Origin: Sandaracinus sp.
GTDB lineage: Bacteria > Myxococcota_A > Polyangia > Polyangiales > Houyiibacteriaceae
Direction of reading: 5' to 3'
Assembly (NCBI GenBank): GCA_020633125.1
Contig: JACKEH010000053.1
Span: 1-31,415, forward strand
DNA: 31,415 nucleotides
Part shown: positions 15,112 through 23,954 of the stretch, one piece after another
How the letters are laid out: each line of letters begins with the position of its first letter
Position numbering within the stretch: the stretch's first letter is position 1
Made by a program: the position numbers and the translations under genes
The notes under the pieces: generated by a model
What the model was told of the DNA's origin: nothing
Databases searched by the model: none
The model's input: the letters and a program-made list of their open reading frames with translations, nothing else

Positions 15112-17313
15112 GTGGCGCGTCTCGTCCCAACCTCGTGGATCCTCGTCGGGCTCCTCGGGATCGTCGGCTGTTCGGGCAACGCGGACGTGCGTCTTCTGTC
15201 GACGTGGTCACTGCGCGTGGACGGTGCGACGGACGGTCGAGAGGTGCGACTGCCGGCGCATCTGCCTCTGCCCGCCCGCGAGCTGGCGTACGAGCTCTCG
15301 ACCGTCGTGAGTCTCCCCGACGCGTGGCGCGGGCGCGAGCTCGACCTGGCGCTCCCGACGCTCGCCGCGATTCCGGTCCTGAGGGTCGACGGAGAGATCA
15401 TCGAAGGCGGCTTCGACCCCGCGGCCGGCTACCGCGGTCGGGGGCCGCACGTCTTCCGAATCCCCCGCGACGCGACACGGGACGGTCGAGTCGAGCTCGT
15501 GCTTCGGGTCCGGCACGTCTGGACCCAGAGCGGATGGGTCGGGGCGGCGCCGCGTCTGTCGCGCGCCGGGTCTCTCGACCGGACCACCCGCCGCGCGTGG
15601 GTGGTCAACCTGCATGCCGCGACGGCGTCGTTCATGGCGCTCTTTCAAGTCGGGCTCATCTACCTGCTGGTCTTCCTCGTCGACCGCGGACGCCGCGCGT
15701 ACCTGTACTTCGGGATTCAGGGCATCTGCGCCTCGTACTACCCGCTCTTCGTGCTCGGCTTTCCGCAACAGGTGTTTGGGCGCTACGACGTCAACGTCCT
15801 GGCCGCGATGCTGGTGGCCGCGCCGATCGCGAGCGTCTATTTCCTTCACGCGTTCTTCGAGCTCGGACCGCCGTGGCGGGGTTGGCGCGTCGTGTGCGCC
15901 GGGGGGATCGCGGCCTCCGGTTTATTCGCCGACCCCTTCGCCGCGACGCGCTTCGTCGGGCCGATCGTGGTGGGCACGGTGGTGAGCATCCTCGCCTACC
16001 ACGTGGTGCGCTCCGTGAAGCTCTTGCGCGAACGACGGGAGCGCGTGAGCGCCGGGTTGTGGCTCACGGGTTGGCTCGTGCTCGGCGCGACGTCGATCTG
16101 CGACTTCCTCGTCTGGATGGGCGGACCCGATTGGATGGAAGGTTCGCGGACCGCGAGCCTCGGCCTGCTGGTGTTCGCCGTGTCGCTGACCGTCGTGCTC
16201 GGCCGCCGCCACATCACGTCGCTCGGTCGCGCCGACGCGCTCAACGAAGAGCTCGCGCACCGCGTCGAAGAGCTCGAGGCGGGCACACGGCGGATCGAGT
16301 CCCTGAACGCCGAGCTGCGCCGTCAGATTCGCGAGCGCTCCACGACGCTCTTCGAATCGCTGACGAGCTTGATCCCCGCGCTTCCCCGCGAGCTGCAGAT
16401 CGGCGAGTCGGTGGCCGGTCGCTACGAGGTCGTTCGCCCTTTGGGCGAGGGCGGGATGGGCGTCGTGTACGAGGTTCGGCGTACGACCGACGATCAGCGT
16501 CTCGCGTTGAAGCTGGCGCACGCGGTCGACCCGGCGTCGTTGGCGCGGCTCGCGCGGGAGGCGCGCATCGCGAGCGAAGTGCACCACCCGAACGTCGTCG
16601 AGATTCTCGACGTCGACGTGTCGGAGTCCGGAATGCTCTTCGTGGTGTTGGAGCTCGTCGACGGTTCGTCGCTGCGCTCCTTCGTCGGCGAGCGTCGCAG
16701 TCCACGTTGGTCGATGTCGGTGCTTCACCAGATCGCACGTGGGCTCACGGCGCTTCACGCGCGTGGGGTGGTGCACCGCGACCTCAAGCCGGACAACGTC
16801 CTTCTCACGGGCGACGTCTTCGGCGAGCCCCTCGTCAAGATCACGGACTTCGGCATCTCGCGGCAGCTCGACTTCTCCGAGCTCACGGGGGACGTCACGG
16901 CGCCGCTTCGTGAGGGGGGCGTTTCGCGAACTCCCTCGGGCCCTCGCCGCCTCGTCGGGGGCACCCTCACCGAGGTTGGCCGGCTCGCCGGAACGCCGAT
17001 GTACATGGCGCCCGAGCTCGCCGACGGGCTACGACTCGTCGACGAGTCGATCGACGTGTTCAGCCTCGGCGTGATCGCGCACGAGCTCTTGCTCGGTCGT
17101 CGGCCCTTCGAGCGCCCGCCGATCCTCGCGCGACTCGAAGGATCCCCGATGCCGGCGCCGGAGCCGTTGCGCGCCGAAGGATCCGAACGGGATTGCCTCG
17201 AGGTGCTCGAGCGATGCCGGAGCTACGACCCGATCGATCGGCCGACCGCGAGCGAGGTGGTGGCCGCGACGGCGCGCACGCTCGAGAGGCTGCGCGGGCG
17301 CGCCGAGCCGTGA
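15112..17313 (+). CDS. 7TM receptor-like Ser/Thr protein kinase (7TMR-DISM-type sensor fused to a Hanks kinase)
   Basis: A 733-residue predicted membrane receptor kinase. Parts in order: a signal with lipobox-like LLGIVGC (Cys20); an exported beta-rich domain about 25-160 that resembles the sugar-binding-like sensor domains of 7TMR-DISM proteins; seven hydrophobic segments between Trp163 and about 365; a coiled coil about 372-417 (ALNEELAHRVEELEAG); and a kinase domain about 435-730. The kinase has the glycine loop GEGGMGVVYE near 445, Lys467 in ALKLAH, HRDLKPDN starting at His555, DFG with Asp579, and MYMAPE. A loop of about 45 residues separates DFG from APE, longer than usual, and is Ser/Thr-rich. 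All catalytic residues are present, so it should be active. GTG start. The ligand is unknown. It is the last gene of a plus-strand run that begins at guaA. Confidence 0.88.
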   Translation: MARLVPTSWILVGLLGIVGCSGNADVRLLSTWSLRVDGATDGREVRLPAHLPLPARELAYELSTVVSLPDAWRGRELDLALPTLAAIPVLRVDGEIIEGGFDPAAGYRGRGPHVFRIPRDATRDGRVELVLRVRHVWTQSGWVGAAPRLSRAGSLDRTTRRAWVVNLHAATASFMALFQVGLIYLLVFLVDRGRRAYLYFGIQGICASYYPLFVLGFPQQVFGRYDVNVLAAMLVAAPIASVYFLHAFFELGPPWRGWRVVCAGGIAASGLFADPFAATRFVGPIVVGTVVSILAYHVVRSVKLLRERRERVSAGLWLTGWLVLGATSICDFLVWMGGPDWMEGSRTASLGLLVFAVSLTVVLGRRHITSLGRADALNEELAHRVEELEAGTRRIESLNAELRRQIRERSTTLFESLTSLIPALPRELQIGESVAGRYEVVRPLGEGGMGVVYEVRRTTDDQRLALKLAHAVDPASLARLAREARIASEVHHPNVVEILDVDVSESGMLFVVLELVDGSSLRSFVGERRSPRWSMSVLHQIARGLTALHARGVVHRDLKPDNVLLTGDVFGEPLVKITDFGISRQLDFSELTGDVTAPLREGGVSRTPSGPRRLVGGTLTEVGRLAGTPMYMAPELADGLRLVDESIDVFSLGVIAHELLLGRRPFERPPILARLEGSPMPAPEPLRAEGSERDCLEVLERCRSYDPIDRPTASEVVAATARTLERLRGRAEP

Positions 17314-17403
17314 GTCGCCGCTCTCCGAGCGACCGCCATTTGCGCGGATTGCCCTCCGTGCGACCCGTCGGAGGAAGGAGCGCGCCGCTCCGAGACCGAA
17401 CGA

Positions 17404-18420
17404 TCAGAGCGAGAGCATGTAGTCGTAGAGCGACCGTCGACCGTCGCGCCAGATGCTGTGCCCGAGGCCCGGGATGCGGCAGGACGCGACCTCGGCGTCT
17501 TCGTCGCATCCGACGAAGCGTTGGCAGGGGCTCGGATCCCGCGCCTCGCGTTCGCTCGAACAGCCTTGTCGCTGTCGGAAACCTTCGAGCGTCGCGTCCT
17601 CGTCCGCGTGCCGCGTGGTGTCGTCCTCGCCCATCACGCTCAACACCATCACCGAGCCCGCGCACTCTTGCGCGCTCGGCGCGTGGTTCGGATCGCAGAC
17701 CCCCGCGCCGTACGAGAAGCAGCGTCCGCCGGACGGCAGGATGCCGCGCAGCACGTCGCCGCGGAGGCAACCCAAATGGAACGCCATCTGGCCGCCGTTG
17801 CTCATGCCCATGGCGAAGACGCGGTTGAGATCGATGCAATAGGTGTCGGCGAGGTCTTCGAGCACGCGGTCGAAGAGCTCGAGGCTGTCGTCGAGGTTGA
17901 AGGGGACGAAGTGGCGCTGATCCCACTCCGGCGTGGCCCAACCTTGCGGCGCGACCTGAATCGACGACCCGCCGCCCGCCTCGCTGAAGGTGTCGAAGCC
18001 GAACTGGTTGGTGTTCGAGGTGCCGCCGACGCCGTGGTAGGTGAACACGAGCACCGTCGGTCGGTCGGCTCGATACGAAGGCGGCACGTAGACGTCGTAG
18101 CTTCGATCGGTGCCGCGAATCGCCATGGTCTGGCCCGTCAACGCGCCGGTCGGTGCGCCTGCCATTCCACAACCGGGGCTCGGACGCGGGGGCAGCTCGG
18201 AGGTGGCGCCGCCGTCCACCTGGTTTGCGTCGGTCGCCGCGTCGTTCGGGGCGGCGTCCGCCGACGCCGCGCCGTCCGTCGTCGTGGCGTCCATCACGTC
18301 GGAGGCGTCGCTTCGCGCTGCGTCCATCGAGGCCGCTGCGTCCGAGGGAGTGTCGTCGTCACCGCCGCAGCTCGCCGCAGCTGTGAGGACGAACGAGAGA
18401 AGGAAGGCCCACGTCCGCAT
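17404..18420 (-). CDS. Polyhydroxybutyrate-depolymerase-like esterase lipoprotein
   Basis: A 338-residue secreted alpha/beta hydrolase. The N-terminus is a lipoprotein signal with Cys18 (TAAASC), followed by an Asp/Ala-rich linker of about 60 residues typical of this genome's lipoproteins. The enzyme part begins near 80: RSYDVYVPPSYRADRPTVLVFTYHGVGGT, then the nucleophile elbow GMSNGG with Ser207, and a C-terminal GLGHSIWRDG carrying the likely catalytic His. This resembles the LpqC/PHB depolymerase/feruloyl-esterase group that cleaves esters outside the cytoplasm. Several Cys pairs in the second half suggest disulphides. ATG 18420 is preferred; a GTG codon directly in front (18423) adds one residue. 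No clear partner is seen; a gene starts divergently 275 bases away. Confidence 0.85.
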   Translation of the reverse strand: MRTWAFLLSFVLTAAASCGGDDDTPSDAAASMDAARSDASDVMDATTTDGAASADAAPNDAATDANQVDGGATSELPPRPSPGCGMAGAPTGALTGQTMAIRGTDRSYDVYVPPSYRADRPTVLVFTYHGVGGTSNTNQFGFDTFSEAGGGSSIQVAPQGWATPEWDQRHFVPFNLDDSLELFDRVLEDLADTYCIDLNRVFAMGMSNGGQMAFHLGCLRGDVLRGILPSGGRCFSYGAGVCDPNHAPSAQECAGSVMVLSVMGEDDTTRHADEDATLEGFRQRQGCSSEREARDPSPCQRFVGCDEDAEVASCRIPGLGHSIWRDGRRSLYDYMLSL

Positions 18421-18694
18421 CACCCCAGGATGCCACGCGCTCCTTCCTTCGTCTCGCGTGCGTCGTCTCGCGTGCGTCGTCGAGCCGCGCTGCGTGTCGG
18501 CGTCGTGTGCTGAAGGCGTTCAGCATCGCTACGTCACCGTAACGCCTCGATACACGAGAGAGGTCGCGGCCCGTCGAGAGACCGGAGGTGGCGGCGCAGA
18601 GCGCACGGAATTCGTCGGCATACGAAGGGATTCGCATCGCGCGAGCGTGGCGGGCACGAGCCGTGCTCAGGCGATTGGTCGAAGGAGAATCGTG

Positions 18695-19774
18695 ATGAAT
18701 TCCGAGCTTTCCGTGGCCACTACCCGCCGTACCCGTCCTCGAGGTTTCGCGAGGTTCGTTCGAGGGACCGCGCCGGCGTGCATGGCCGCGTTCGTGGCGT
18801 GCGTGAGTCCGGTCGATCACGAAGGAGGGACCTTCGATCCGAGCGTGGAAGAGCGACTCCTCGCCGAGCTCGAAGCCTTGCCGGAGGAGCCGGGCGCGCA
18901 TGCCGATGCGCTCGTCGAGCTCACGCGGCAGTTCCCGAATCATCCGGCCGTGCTCGACGCCGCCGAGCGCTTCAACGCCGAAGCGGATGCCCGCGTGGGC
19001 TTGCTTCTCGCCGTCGAGGTGCAGGGGCACACGATCAAGTTCTACGAGCCGGAGCCGGGGGTGCTGCTCGTCGGGGAAGAGGCGCCCGAAAACGAGCCGA
19101 TGTTGCTCCCGAGCGGCGAAGGCACGTCGCGGTCGGCGGCAGAGGTGTTTTCGGCGTTGCTTCCGAACGAAGAGGTTCCCGCCGTTCTCGCGGCACTCGA
19201 CGCACGTCGCGCACCGGTCGGTGTCCCCGAGCTCGCGGACGCTTCGGGAGAAGACCCGGATGCCACGGTCGGCGGCGGCGAGTCGGCGACGCCGACGTTC
19301 GGGTCGAAGGACGACGAGGGCGTGGCCTACAAGTACAGCGCGGACCCCTACGTGTTCATGCGCAACGGCGGGTGCCCGACCGAGGTCTGCAACAGCACCA
19401 CCCGCATGTCGGTCTGCTATCCCGGCTGGCGCAACGGCATCTTCGCCGAGGGCCGCGCGGAGCACGCCGAGTGGCACGTGGCTTCCTACTCGGGCGACGC
19501 GCTTCGTTTTCGAATCCTGAGAAACGGAGCGGACATGGGCGTGTGGTACGTCGGCGCGGGCACGCGGCACATGTTCAACTGGAACGGCCCGACGCGAAGC
19601 CGAGAGGTCTGCGCGTTCTTGAACGTGATCGGCTGCACGACGTTCACCTACGTCGAAGAGGCCCGATTGCGCGCGGAGGTCTTCGACGCCGCAGGCGACG
19701 GGTTTCACTTCGGCGGCATCTGGTGGACCGTGCTTCGCGGCGGCGAGTGCATCGGCACCATCTCGCAGGGGTGA
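18695..19774 (+). CDS. Putative lipoprotein of unknown function
   Basis: A 359-residue protein. The start ATG 18695 has a clear AAGGAG seven bases upstream. The N-terminus is long and basic (Arg-rich to about residue 25), then CMAAFVAC with a likely acceptor Cys36. Residues 45-125 are helical and acidic (ERLLAELEALPEEP, LVELTRQFPNH), with a pattern like a single TPR-type helical pair. The C-terminal half (about 205-359) is a Cys- and Trp-rich beta domain: CPTEVCNSTTRMSVCYPGWRN, AEWHVASYSG, HMFNWNGP, CAFLNVIGCTTF and FHFGGIWWT. I do not recognise the family. An extracellular binding or bacteriocin-like beta domain is possible but only a guess. It ends beside a 14-bp palindrome (19775-19788) and faces the FG-GAP gene. 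Confidence 0.65.
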   Translation: MNSELSVATTRRTRPRGFARFVRGTAPACMAAFVACVSPVDHEGGTFDPSVEERLLAELEALPEEPGAHADALVELTRQFPNHPAVLDAAERFNAEADARVGLLLAVEVQGHTIKFYEPEPGVLLVGEEAPENEPMLLPSGEGTSRSAAEVFSALLPNEEVPAVLAALDARRAPVGVPELADASGEDPDATVGGGESATPTFGSKDDEGVAYKYSADPYVFMRNGGCPTEVCNSTTRMSVCYPGWRNGIFAEGRAEHAEWHVASYSGDALRFRILRNGADMGVWYVGAGTRHMFNWNGPTRSREVCAFLNVIGCTTFTYVEEARLRAEVFDAAGDGFHFGGIWWTVLRGGECIGTISQG

Positions 19775-19838
19775 GCACGACGTCGTGCGCGTCGTGGATT
19801 CGGCGCGAATTGCGCCAGCGGCTGATCGAGTTGCTCGC

Positions 19839-22310
19839 TCAGAAGATCTGCCCGCAGTACACGTCGCGGAAGATCGTCACGTTGTTCCCTTCGCGGCACT
19901 CACGTGCGAGGTTCTCGTCGTCGGCGATGACCCAGACGTCCGGGCCGGGCGCGGTCTCGGGCGCGTCGGGCCAAGGGCATTCGACGTTCTCGCATTCGCC
20001 CGGAAGGACGTTGCCGACGCTGGCGCCGCTGCAGATGCGCTCGCCGCCGGCCGCGGGGTCGCCCACGTAGAAGCCGACGCTGACGCCACTTCCGACCGGC
20101 TCGGTTCCACGGTTGCACACCCGCGCGGTCAATCGCGCGATCTCGCCGTCGCAGCGGAGCGGGGTGCCACCGGTCGTGAGATCCGGGGACGCGCCGGGGA
20201 TGGCGTCGCCGGGCACGTTCTGACGGAAGTTGTTCAGCGCGGGATCGAGCCAGTTGTCGTTCATCGTCGAGGTGCGCGGGATGGTGCCGTCCTCTTCGAC
20301 GTTGGTGACGAAATACGCGTGCTGGTTCCACGCCATGCGCGAACGAACCCAGTTGTCGGAGCCGTCGCGGTAGACGCGAATGCCACGCGTGCCCGAGGGC
20401 CGCGAAGCACGGCAGGTGTTGCCCGCACCGGGGGTGCCGGCGGGCGGAACTTCGCACACGAACGCGGCTTCGGCGCATCCGGCGCCCACGCAACACTCCG
20501 CGTCGGTGGTGCAGCGGCAGAAGCCCGCGTCGCAGCTTCCGGAGACGCAGTCGGCGGCGGTCGTGCAGCGAAGGCCGGCGAAGAGCGGGTCGGTGTTGCG
20601 AGGTCCGAGGCCCGGTCCGCTCGCGGTGTTCGAGCAGACGACGCCCGAATCCGCCGAGCCGCAGTTGAAGTTGTCGCCGATGACGATCTCGGCGTTGAAG
20701 TCGCCGTCGAGGTCGGCGATGACCGGGTTCTCGTACCAGGTGCACGAGCTTCGGCGCTGACTGAAGACGACGTCGCCGGTGCCTCCGTCGTAGACGCGCA
20801 AGAAACACTCGTCGCCGTAGACGACCTCCGCGCGACCGTCGTCTTCGAAGTCGAAGACGCTCGATCCGGTCACGTTCGACGAGCCGTCTTGCGTGGGCGA
20901 CGACCACAACACGCCGTCGGTGCGCGCGCTCGCGCAGGTGCCGACCGGCGTCGCGGTGCAGTCGAGATCGAAGACGCTGTACGCGCGCGCGCCGGCCGAG
21001 GCGAGCTCGGGACGACCGTCTCCGTCGAAGTCGGCGACCGTCGGCGGTCCGCCGCTTCCTCCCGCGGGCAGCGCGACCGGACCGAAGACGACGGTGCCGT
21101 CGAGCGTCTGCACGCGCGCGAAGCCGTTCGAGATGACCGCGACCTCCGGCGTGCTCGCGGGCCACGCTTGGGTGCCGGGGAAGTCGCCGAAGTCGGCGAG
21201 CGCCACGTGCCCTCGCAACGCGGCGGCGGGCGACCACGCCTCGAGCGCCCACGCCGCGCCGACCCATTGCCAGACCGCGTCCCCGGTCACGAGCTCCATG
21301 GTGCCGTCCGCGTCGACGTCGGCGACCACGGGGAAGATGCCGTTGCTGTACGCGAGGATTCCGAGCGACGCGTCGACCACGACGCCGGTCGCGTCCAGCA
21401 CGATGCCGCCGCGCACCACCTCGGGCACGCCGTCGTCGTCGAGGTCGACGAGGCTCGGTCCCGCCCAGCCGCCGCCCGCGACGTTGAAAGGGGCACCGCC
21501 GCTCGTCGAGCGCCAGAGCACACGCCACGCACCTGCGTCGTAGGTGAAGGCCACGAGGCCTCCGCCGCCTTGGAACGCGACGATCTCCGGGCGGCCGTCG
21601 CCGGTCAGATCACCGATCGCCGGCGGCGCGCTGTGCGCCACGAGCTGAAGCGAGCCGAGCTCCGCGGTTTGGGTGCACGTCGCGCCGTCGAGGATGCGAA
21701 TCACACCGGTCGGAAGCTCACTCATGCCGTCTTCTCCGTCGTCGAAGACCGCGACGATCGACGGGCGCGCGGGCATGTCCGGGCCGCGGCCGATGGCGAA
21801 GTCCGCGACCATCGGCGTCGAGAGCACGTGAAGGTGCGCGGGGAACGCGTCGCCCGCGGGGGCCTCGGTGAACGCGCATTGAACCGTCGGCGCGAAGACA
21901 CCCGCGACGTCGAGGCGTCGGCACTCGGGGTCGCGCGTCATGCTCGAGGGAACCTCGTAGGGGATGCAGCGGCCGAGCTCGGCGGCGCAATAGGTGTCGC
22001 CCTCGCAATCGTCCGTGGTGGTGCAGGGGCCGCCGTCGTCGACGCAGGTGTCGAACGCGCAGAGCTCGTCGTCGTCGCAGCAGGCGCCGCCGCACTCGCA
22101 CGTCTCCGCGTCGGGGGTCTCGCCGTCCGGCACGAAGCCGTCGGGGAGGGAACCGTCACGCGCGGCTTGGCAGCGCCCGTCGAGGCAGACCTCGCCTGCG
22201 TTGCAGTCGGTCGCGGTCTCGCAGGTGGAGGAGCCGCCTCCTCCGCAGTCGCAAGCGACGAGGGTGAGCGCGAAAAAGGTCAGGAGCCCGAAACGGCGGC
22301 ACGGTGACAT
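19839..22310 (-). CDS. Large FG-GAP/VCBS-repeat surface lipoprotein
   Basis: An 823-residue surface protein. Lipoprotein signal (FALTLVAC, Cys20), then a Cys-rich EGF-like or DUF-type knot (CETATDCNAGEVCLDGRC) and an acidic CCDDDELC stretch. The central part has at least six FG-GAP-like Ca-binding motifs: GDLTGDGRPEIV, VDLDDDGVPEVV, ADVDADGTMELV, ADFDGDGRPELA, FDFEDDGRAEVV and ADLDGDFNAEIV, which suggests an integrin-like beta-propeller. A second Cys cluster follows (ADCVSGSCDAGFCRCTTD). The C-terminus (about 715-823) resembles a CARDB adhesion domain with further Cys. Start ATG 22310 gives the signal; an in-frame GTG lies 6 codons upstream. It is likely an outer-surface adhesin or ligand-binding protein. 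The gap to the next minus-strand gene (197 bases) has no clear ribosome binding site for this start. Confidence 0.85.
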   Translation of the reverse strand: MSPCRRFGLLTFFALTLVACDCGGGGSSTCETATDCNAGEVCLDGRCQAARDGSLPDGFVPDGETPDAETCECGGACCDDDELCAFDTCVDDGGPCTTTDDCEGDTYCAAELGRCIPYEVPSSMTRDPECRRLDVAGVFAPTVQCAFTEAPAGDAFPAHLHVLSTPMVADFAIGRGPDMPARPSIVAVFDDGEDGMSELPTGVIRILDGATCTQTAELGSLQLVAHSAPPAIGDLTGDGRPEIVAFQGGGGLVAFTYDAGAWRVLWRSTSGGAPFNVAGGGWAGPSLVDLDDDGVPEVVRGGIVLDATGVVVDASLGILAYSNGIFPVVADVDADGTMELVTGDAVWQWVGAAWALEAWSPAAALRGHVALADFGDFPGTQAWPASTPEVAVISNGFARVQTLDGTVVFGPVALPAGGSGGPPTVADFDGDGRPELASAGARAYSVFDLDCTATPVGTCASARTDGVLWSSPTQDGSSNVTGSSVFDFEDDGRAEVVYGDECFLRVYDGGTGDVVFSQRRSSCTWYENPVIADLDGDFNAEIVIGDNFNCGSADSGVVCSNTASGPGLGPRNTDPLFAGLRCTTAADCVSGSCDAGFCRCTTDAECCVGAGCAEAAFVCEVPPAGTPGAGNTCRASRPSGTRGIRVYRDGSDNWVRSRMAWNQHAYFVTNVEEDGTIPRTSTMNDNWLDPALNNFRQNVPGDAIPGASPDLTTGGTPLRCDGEIARLTARVCNRGTEPVGSGVSVGFYVGDPAAGGERICSGASVGNVLPGECENVECPWPDAPETAPGPDVWVIADDENLARECREGNNVTIFRDVYCGQIF

Positions 22311-22507
22311 GGGGCGAGCGTAGCTCACATGGTCGCGGTCGCGTCGGTGGAGGTCTGCGATCGGCCGAGCACCGCTCCAGGCGTTGGCCCGGTGGGGAGG
22401 GGCGACGGGTCGACCGAGGCCACACGAGCGGAAGCGGGCACGCGCCCGTCGCCTCGCGTGAGGTTCGAGTCTCGTTCGCCCCCCGTTCGAATCCCGAGGA
22501 GCAGGGC

Positions 22508-23368
22508 TCAAGTGATGAAAGGATTGTCGATCGGGTCGTCCGACGCGGGCACGTAGGGGGCGTCCGGGTCTTCCTCGGGCGTCCCCGGGCGCGCGGGCTC
22601 ACTCGGCTCACCGGGGTCGCTCGGCTCGTCTTCGAGCTCCTCGTCCGCTGCCTTCGCGCGGCCCGGCACGATGCGGGCGCCGTCGATCGGCGCCATCGCC
22701 GCGAGGAACACCCGCACGCCGGCCTCGTCTTCGGGGTCGAGTGTGATCGAGAGCGCGCGCGCGTACGTCGTGACCGCGTACGCGAAGCGCGCGTTGGCCT
22801 CCGCGAGCGCGCGCGGAGGAAGGCTCGTGGTGTCGGCGGAGATGCCGAGCACCTCGCCGATGCGCTCGAACGCCACCTCGGCGCTGCGCATCAGCATCGG
22901 CGTCACCAACGCGTCGATCCGCGCCCGAAGGCCTTCTTCCTCGATGCGCTCCAGCAGCATCTGCGAGCGACCGAAGAGCGAGAGCGCATCTGCGGTCGTG
23001 AACACGACGCCCTCGGGGAAGAGCCGGTCGACCAGCTCGGCCGCCTCGGCCCCCAGGGGGCTGATCTCCTTCGGGATGCTGACGAGCGCGGAGAGCGCCG
23101 CATGCAGCGAGGTCCACGACGACGCGAGCTCCGCGCGCCGCGCCCGCACCGCCGGAGGCGCGGTGCGCTCGCGCGCCTTGCGAATCTCACCCACGTCGGC
23201 GGCACGCTGGAGCACCGTCTCGAGCGCCTTCTGCTGGTCCGCCGTCATCGACTTCGGCGCCGCCGCGCGAAGCTGAAGCGCGAGCGCGGCGCTGTGCGCG
23301 CTGCTGAACCGGGCGGGGCTGGTGTACGCGGCGACGAGCGCGGCCACGTTCTGCGACTGAAGAGACAT
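22508..23368 (-). CDS. Unrecognised helical protein with acidic Pro-rich tail
   Basis: A 286-residue protein without signal or membrane segment. Residues 1-235 are predicted as long amphipathic helices (KALETVLQRAADVGEIRKARERT, AELASSWTSLHAALSALV, SQMLLERIEEEGLRARIDAL). The last 50 residues are disordered, rich in Glu, Pro and Asp (EDEPSDPGEPSEPARP) and end in DNPFIT. I do not recognise a family. Start ATG 23368 has AAGGAA about 8 bases upstream. A structural or scaffold role in the cytoplasm is possible. It is transcribed toward the FG-GAP gene on the same strand, 197 bases away. The gap 22311-22507 contains a tRNA-like stretch that I rejected. Confidence 0.6.
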   Translation of the reverse strand: MSLQSQNVAALVAAYTSPARFSSAHSAALALQLRAAAPKSMTADQQKALETVLQRAADVGEIRKARERTAPPAVRARRAELASSWTSLHAALSALVSIPKEISPLGAEAAELVDRLFPEGVVFTTADALSLFGRSQMLLERIEEEGLRARIDALVTPMLMRSAEVAFERIGEVLGISADTTSLPPRALAEANARFAYAVTTYARALSITLDPEDEAGVRVFLAAMAPIDGARIVPGRAKAADEELEDEPSDPGEPSEPARPGTPEEDPDAPYVPASDDPIDNPFIT

Positions 23369-23714
23369 TTCGATTTCCTTGAACGATGGGTGGCTTTCTT
23401 CGAACGAACCTCGACTCTCGAGGCACGGGCCGGGACCCCCACGGCCACCGACGCGCCGCTCTTCGACGTGGAGTGCAGGGAGTTGCGCGAGAAGACGCAC
23501 GCCGACCAGGCCCCGGAGCACCCAAGACCTTCACGAGTTCTTCTTCTGGCATCTGCGAGCGCTCCCTCGCACGGGAGAACGAAGCGGCCCGCTTCGTGGG
23601 AGCTCCGAGCCTTCGCGAAACCGCCGACACCGTGACTTCGCACCGGCCTGCGGTTGCCCAATCGGAGCCGAGGTCTCCCAGGGAGCGCCGCCGCACGGGA
23701 AAGGCCGCGGCAGG

Positions 23715-23954
23715 TCTTTTCCGAACCTCCCGGAGTAGAAAGAGCCCCGAGTCCCGGGCTTCTTCCTACGCATTCCGCTCGGAGAGTCGTGACTGCCTCG
23801 GTTGGCGAATCCCTCGCCACGCCACGAAACGTCTCCTCGGTGATTTATCGACCACAGAGGGGTTCCAGAAGCCCGATGGAGATACTTTTCGAACCCCCAA
23901 GGGGTGGAAAAAGTATCTCCCTCGCGCTTTCCAGACCGGGGAGGGGTCGGAAAG
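23715..23954. repeat. Family of imperfect palindromes in a gene-free stretch
   Basis: Three elements share a design: an A/T-richer outer arm, then CGAACC-like, a C/G core, and a mirrored right half. E1 is 23715-23743 (TCTTT/AAAGA arms around CTCC-C-GGAG). E2 is 23878-23920 (12-bp perfect arms GGAGATACTTTT / AAAAGTATCTCC and a 5-bp ACCCC/GGGGT core). E3 is 23927-23954 (CTTTCC-A-GACC / GGTCGGAAAG). The left halves of E1 and E2 match closely (CTTTTCCGAACC and CTTTTCGAACC). A half element with GGGGTTCCAGAAG lies near 23859. They sit in the 728-bp gene-free gap 23369-24096 before the HNH gene. The first part of that gap (23369-23714) shows nothing I can name. The elements look REP-like or site-like, not coding. 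Confidence 0.65.

Noticed and set aside
19775..19788. 14-bp palindrome GCACGACGTCGTGC right after the stop codon of the lipoprotein gene
   Set aside because: It is short, single and has no T-run; I did not call it a terminator, although it could contribute to 3'-end formation between the convergent genes.
19785..22307. Plus-strand open frame of about 840 codons opposite the FG-GAP gene
   Set aside because: Repetitive Val/Ala/Arg/Asp composition without a start signal or motif. The minus strand encodes a clear lipoprotein with FG-GAP motifs.
22399..22482. tRNA-like stretch: GGGGCGA and TCGCCCC as a 7-bp acceptor-like stem and a TTCGAGT loop at the expected distance
   Set aside because: The T-stem pairs at only two of five positions, no D-arm with a GG loop and no anticodon stem can be drawn. 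At most it is a tRNA relic; chance is as likely.
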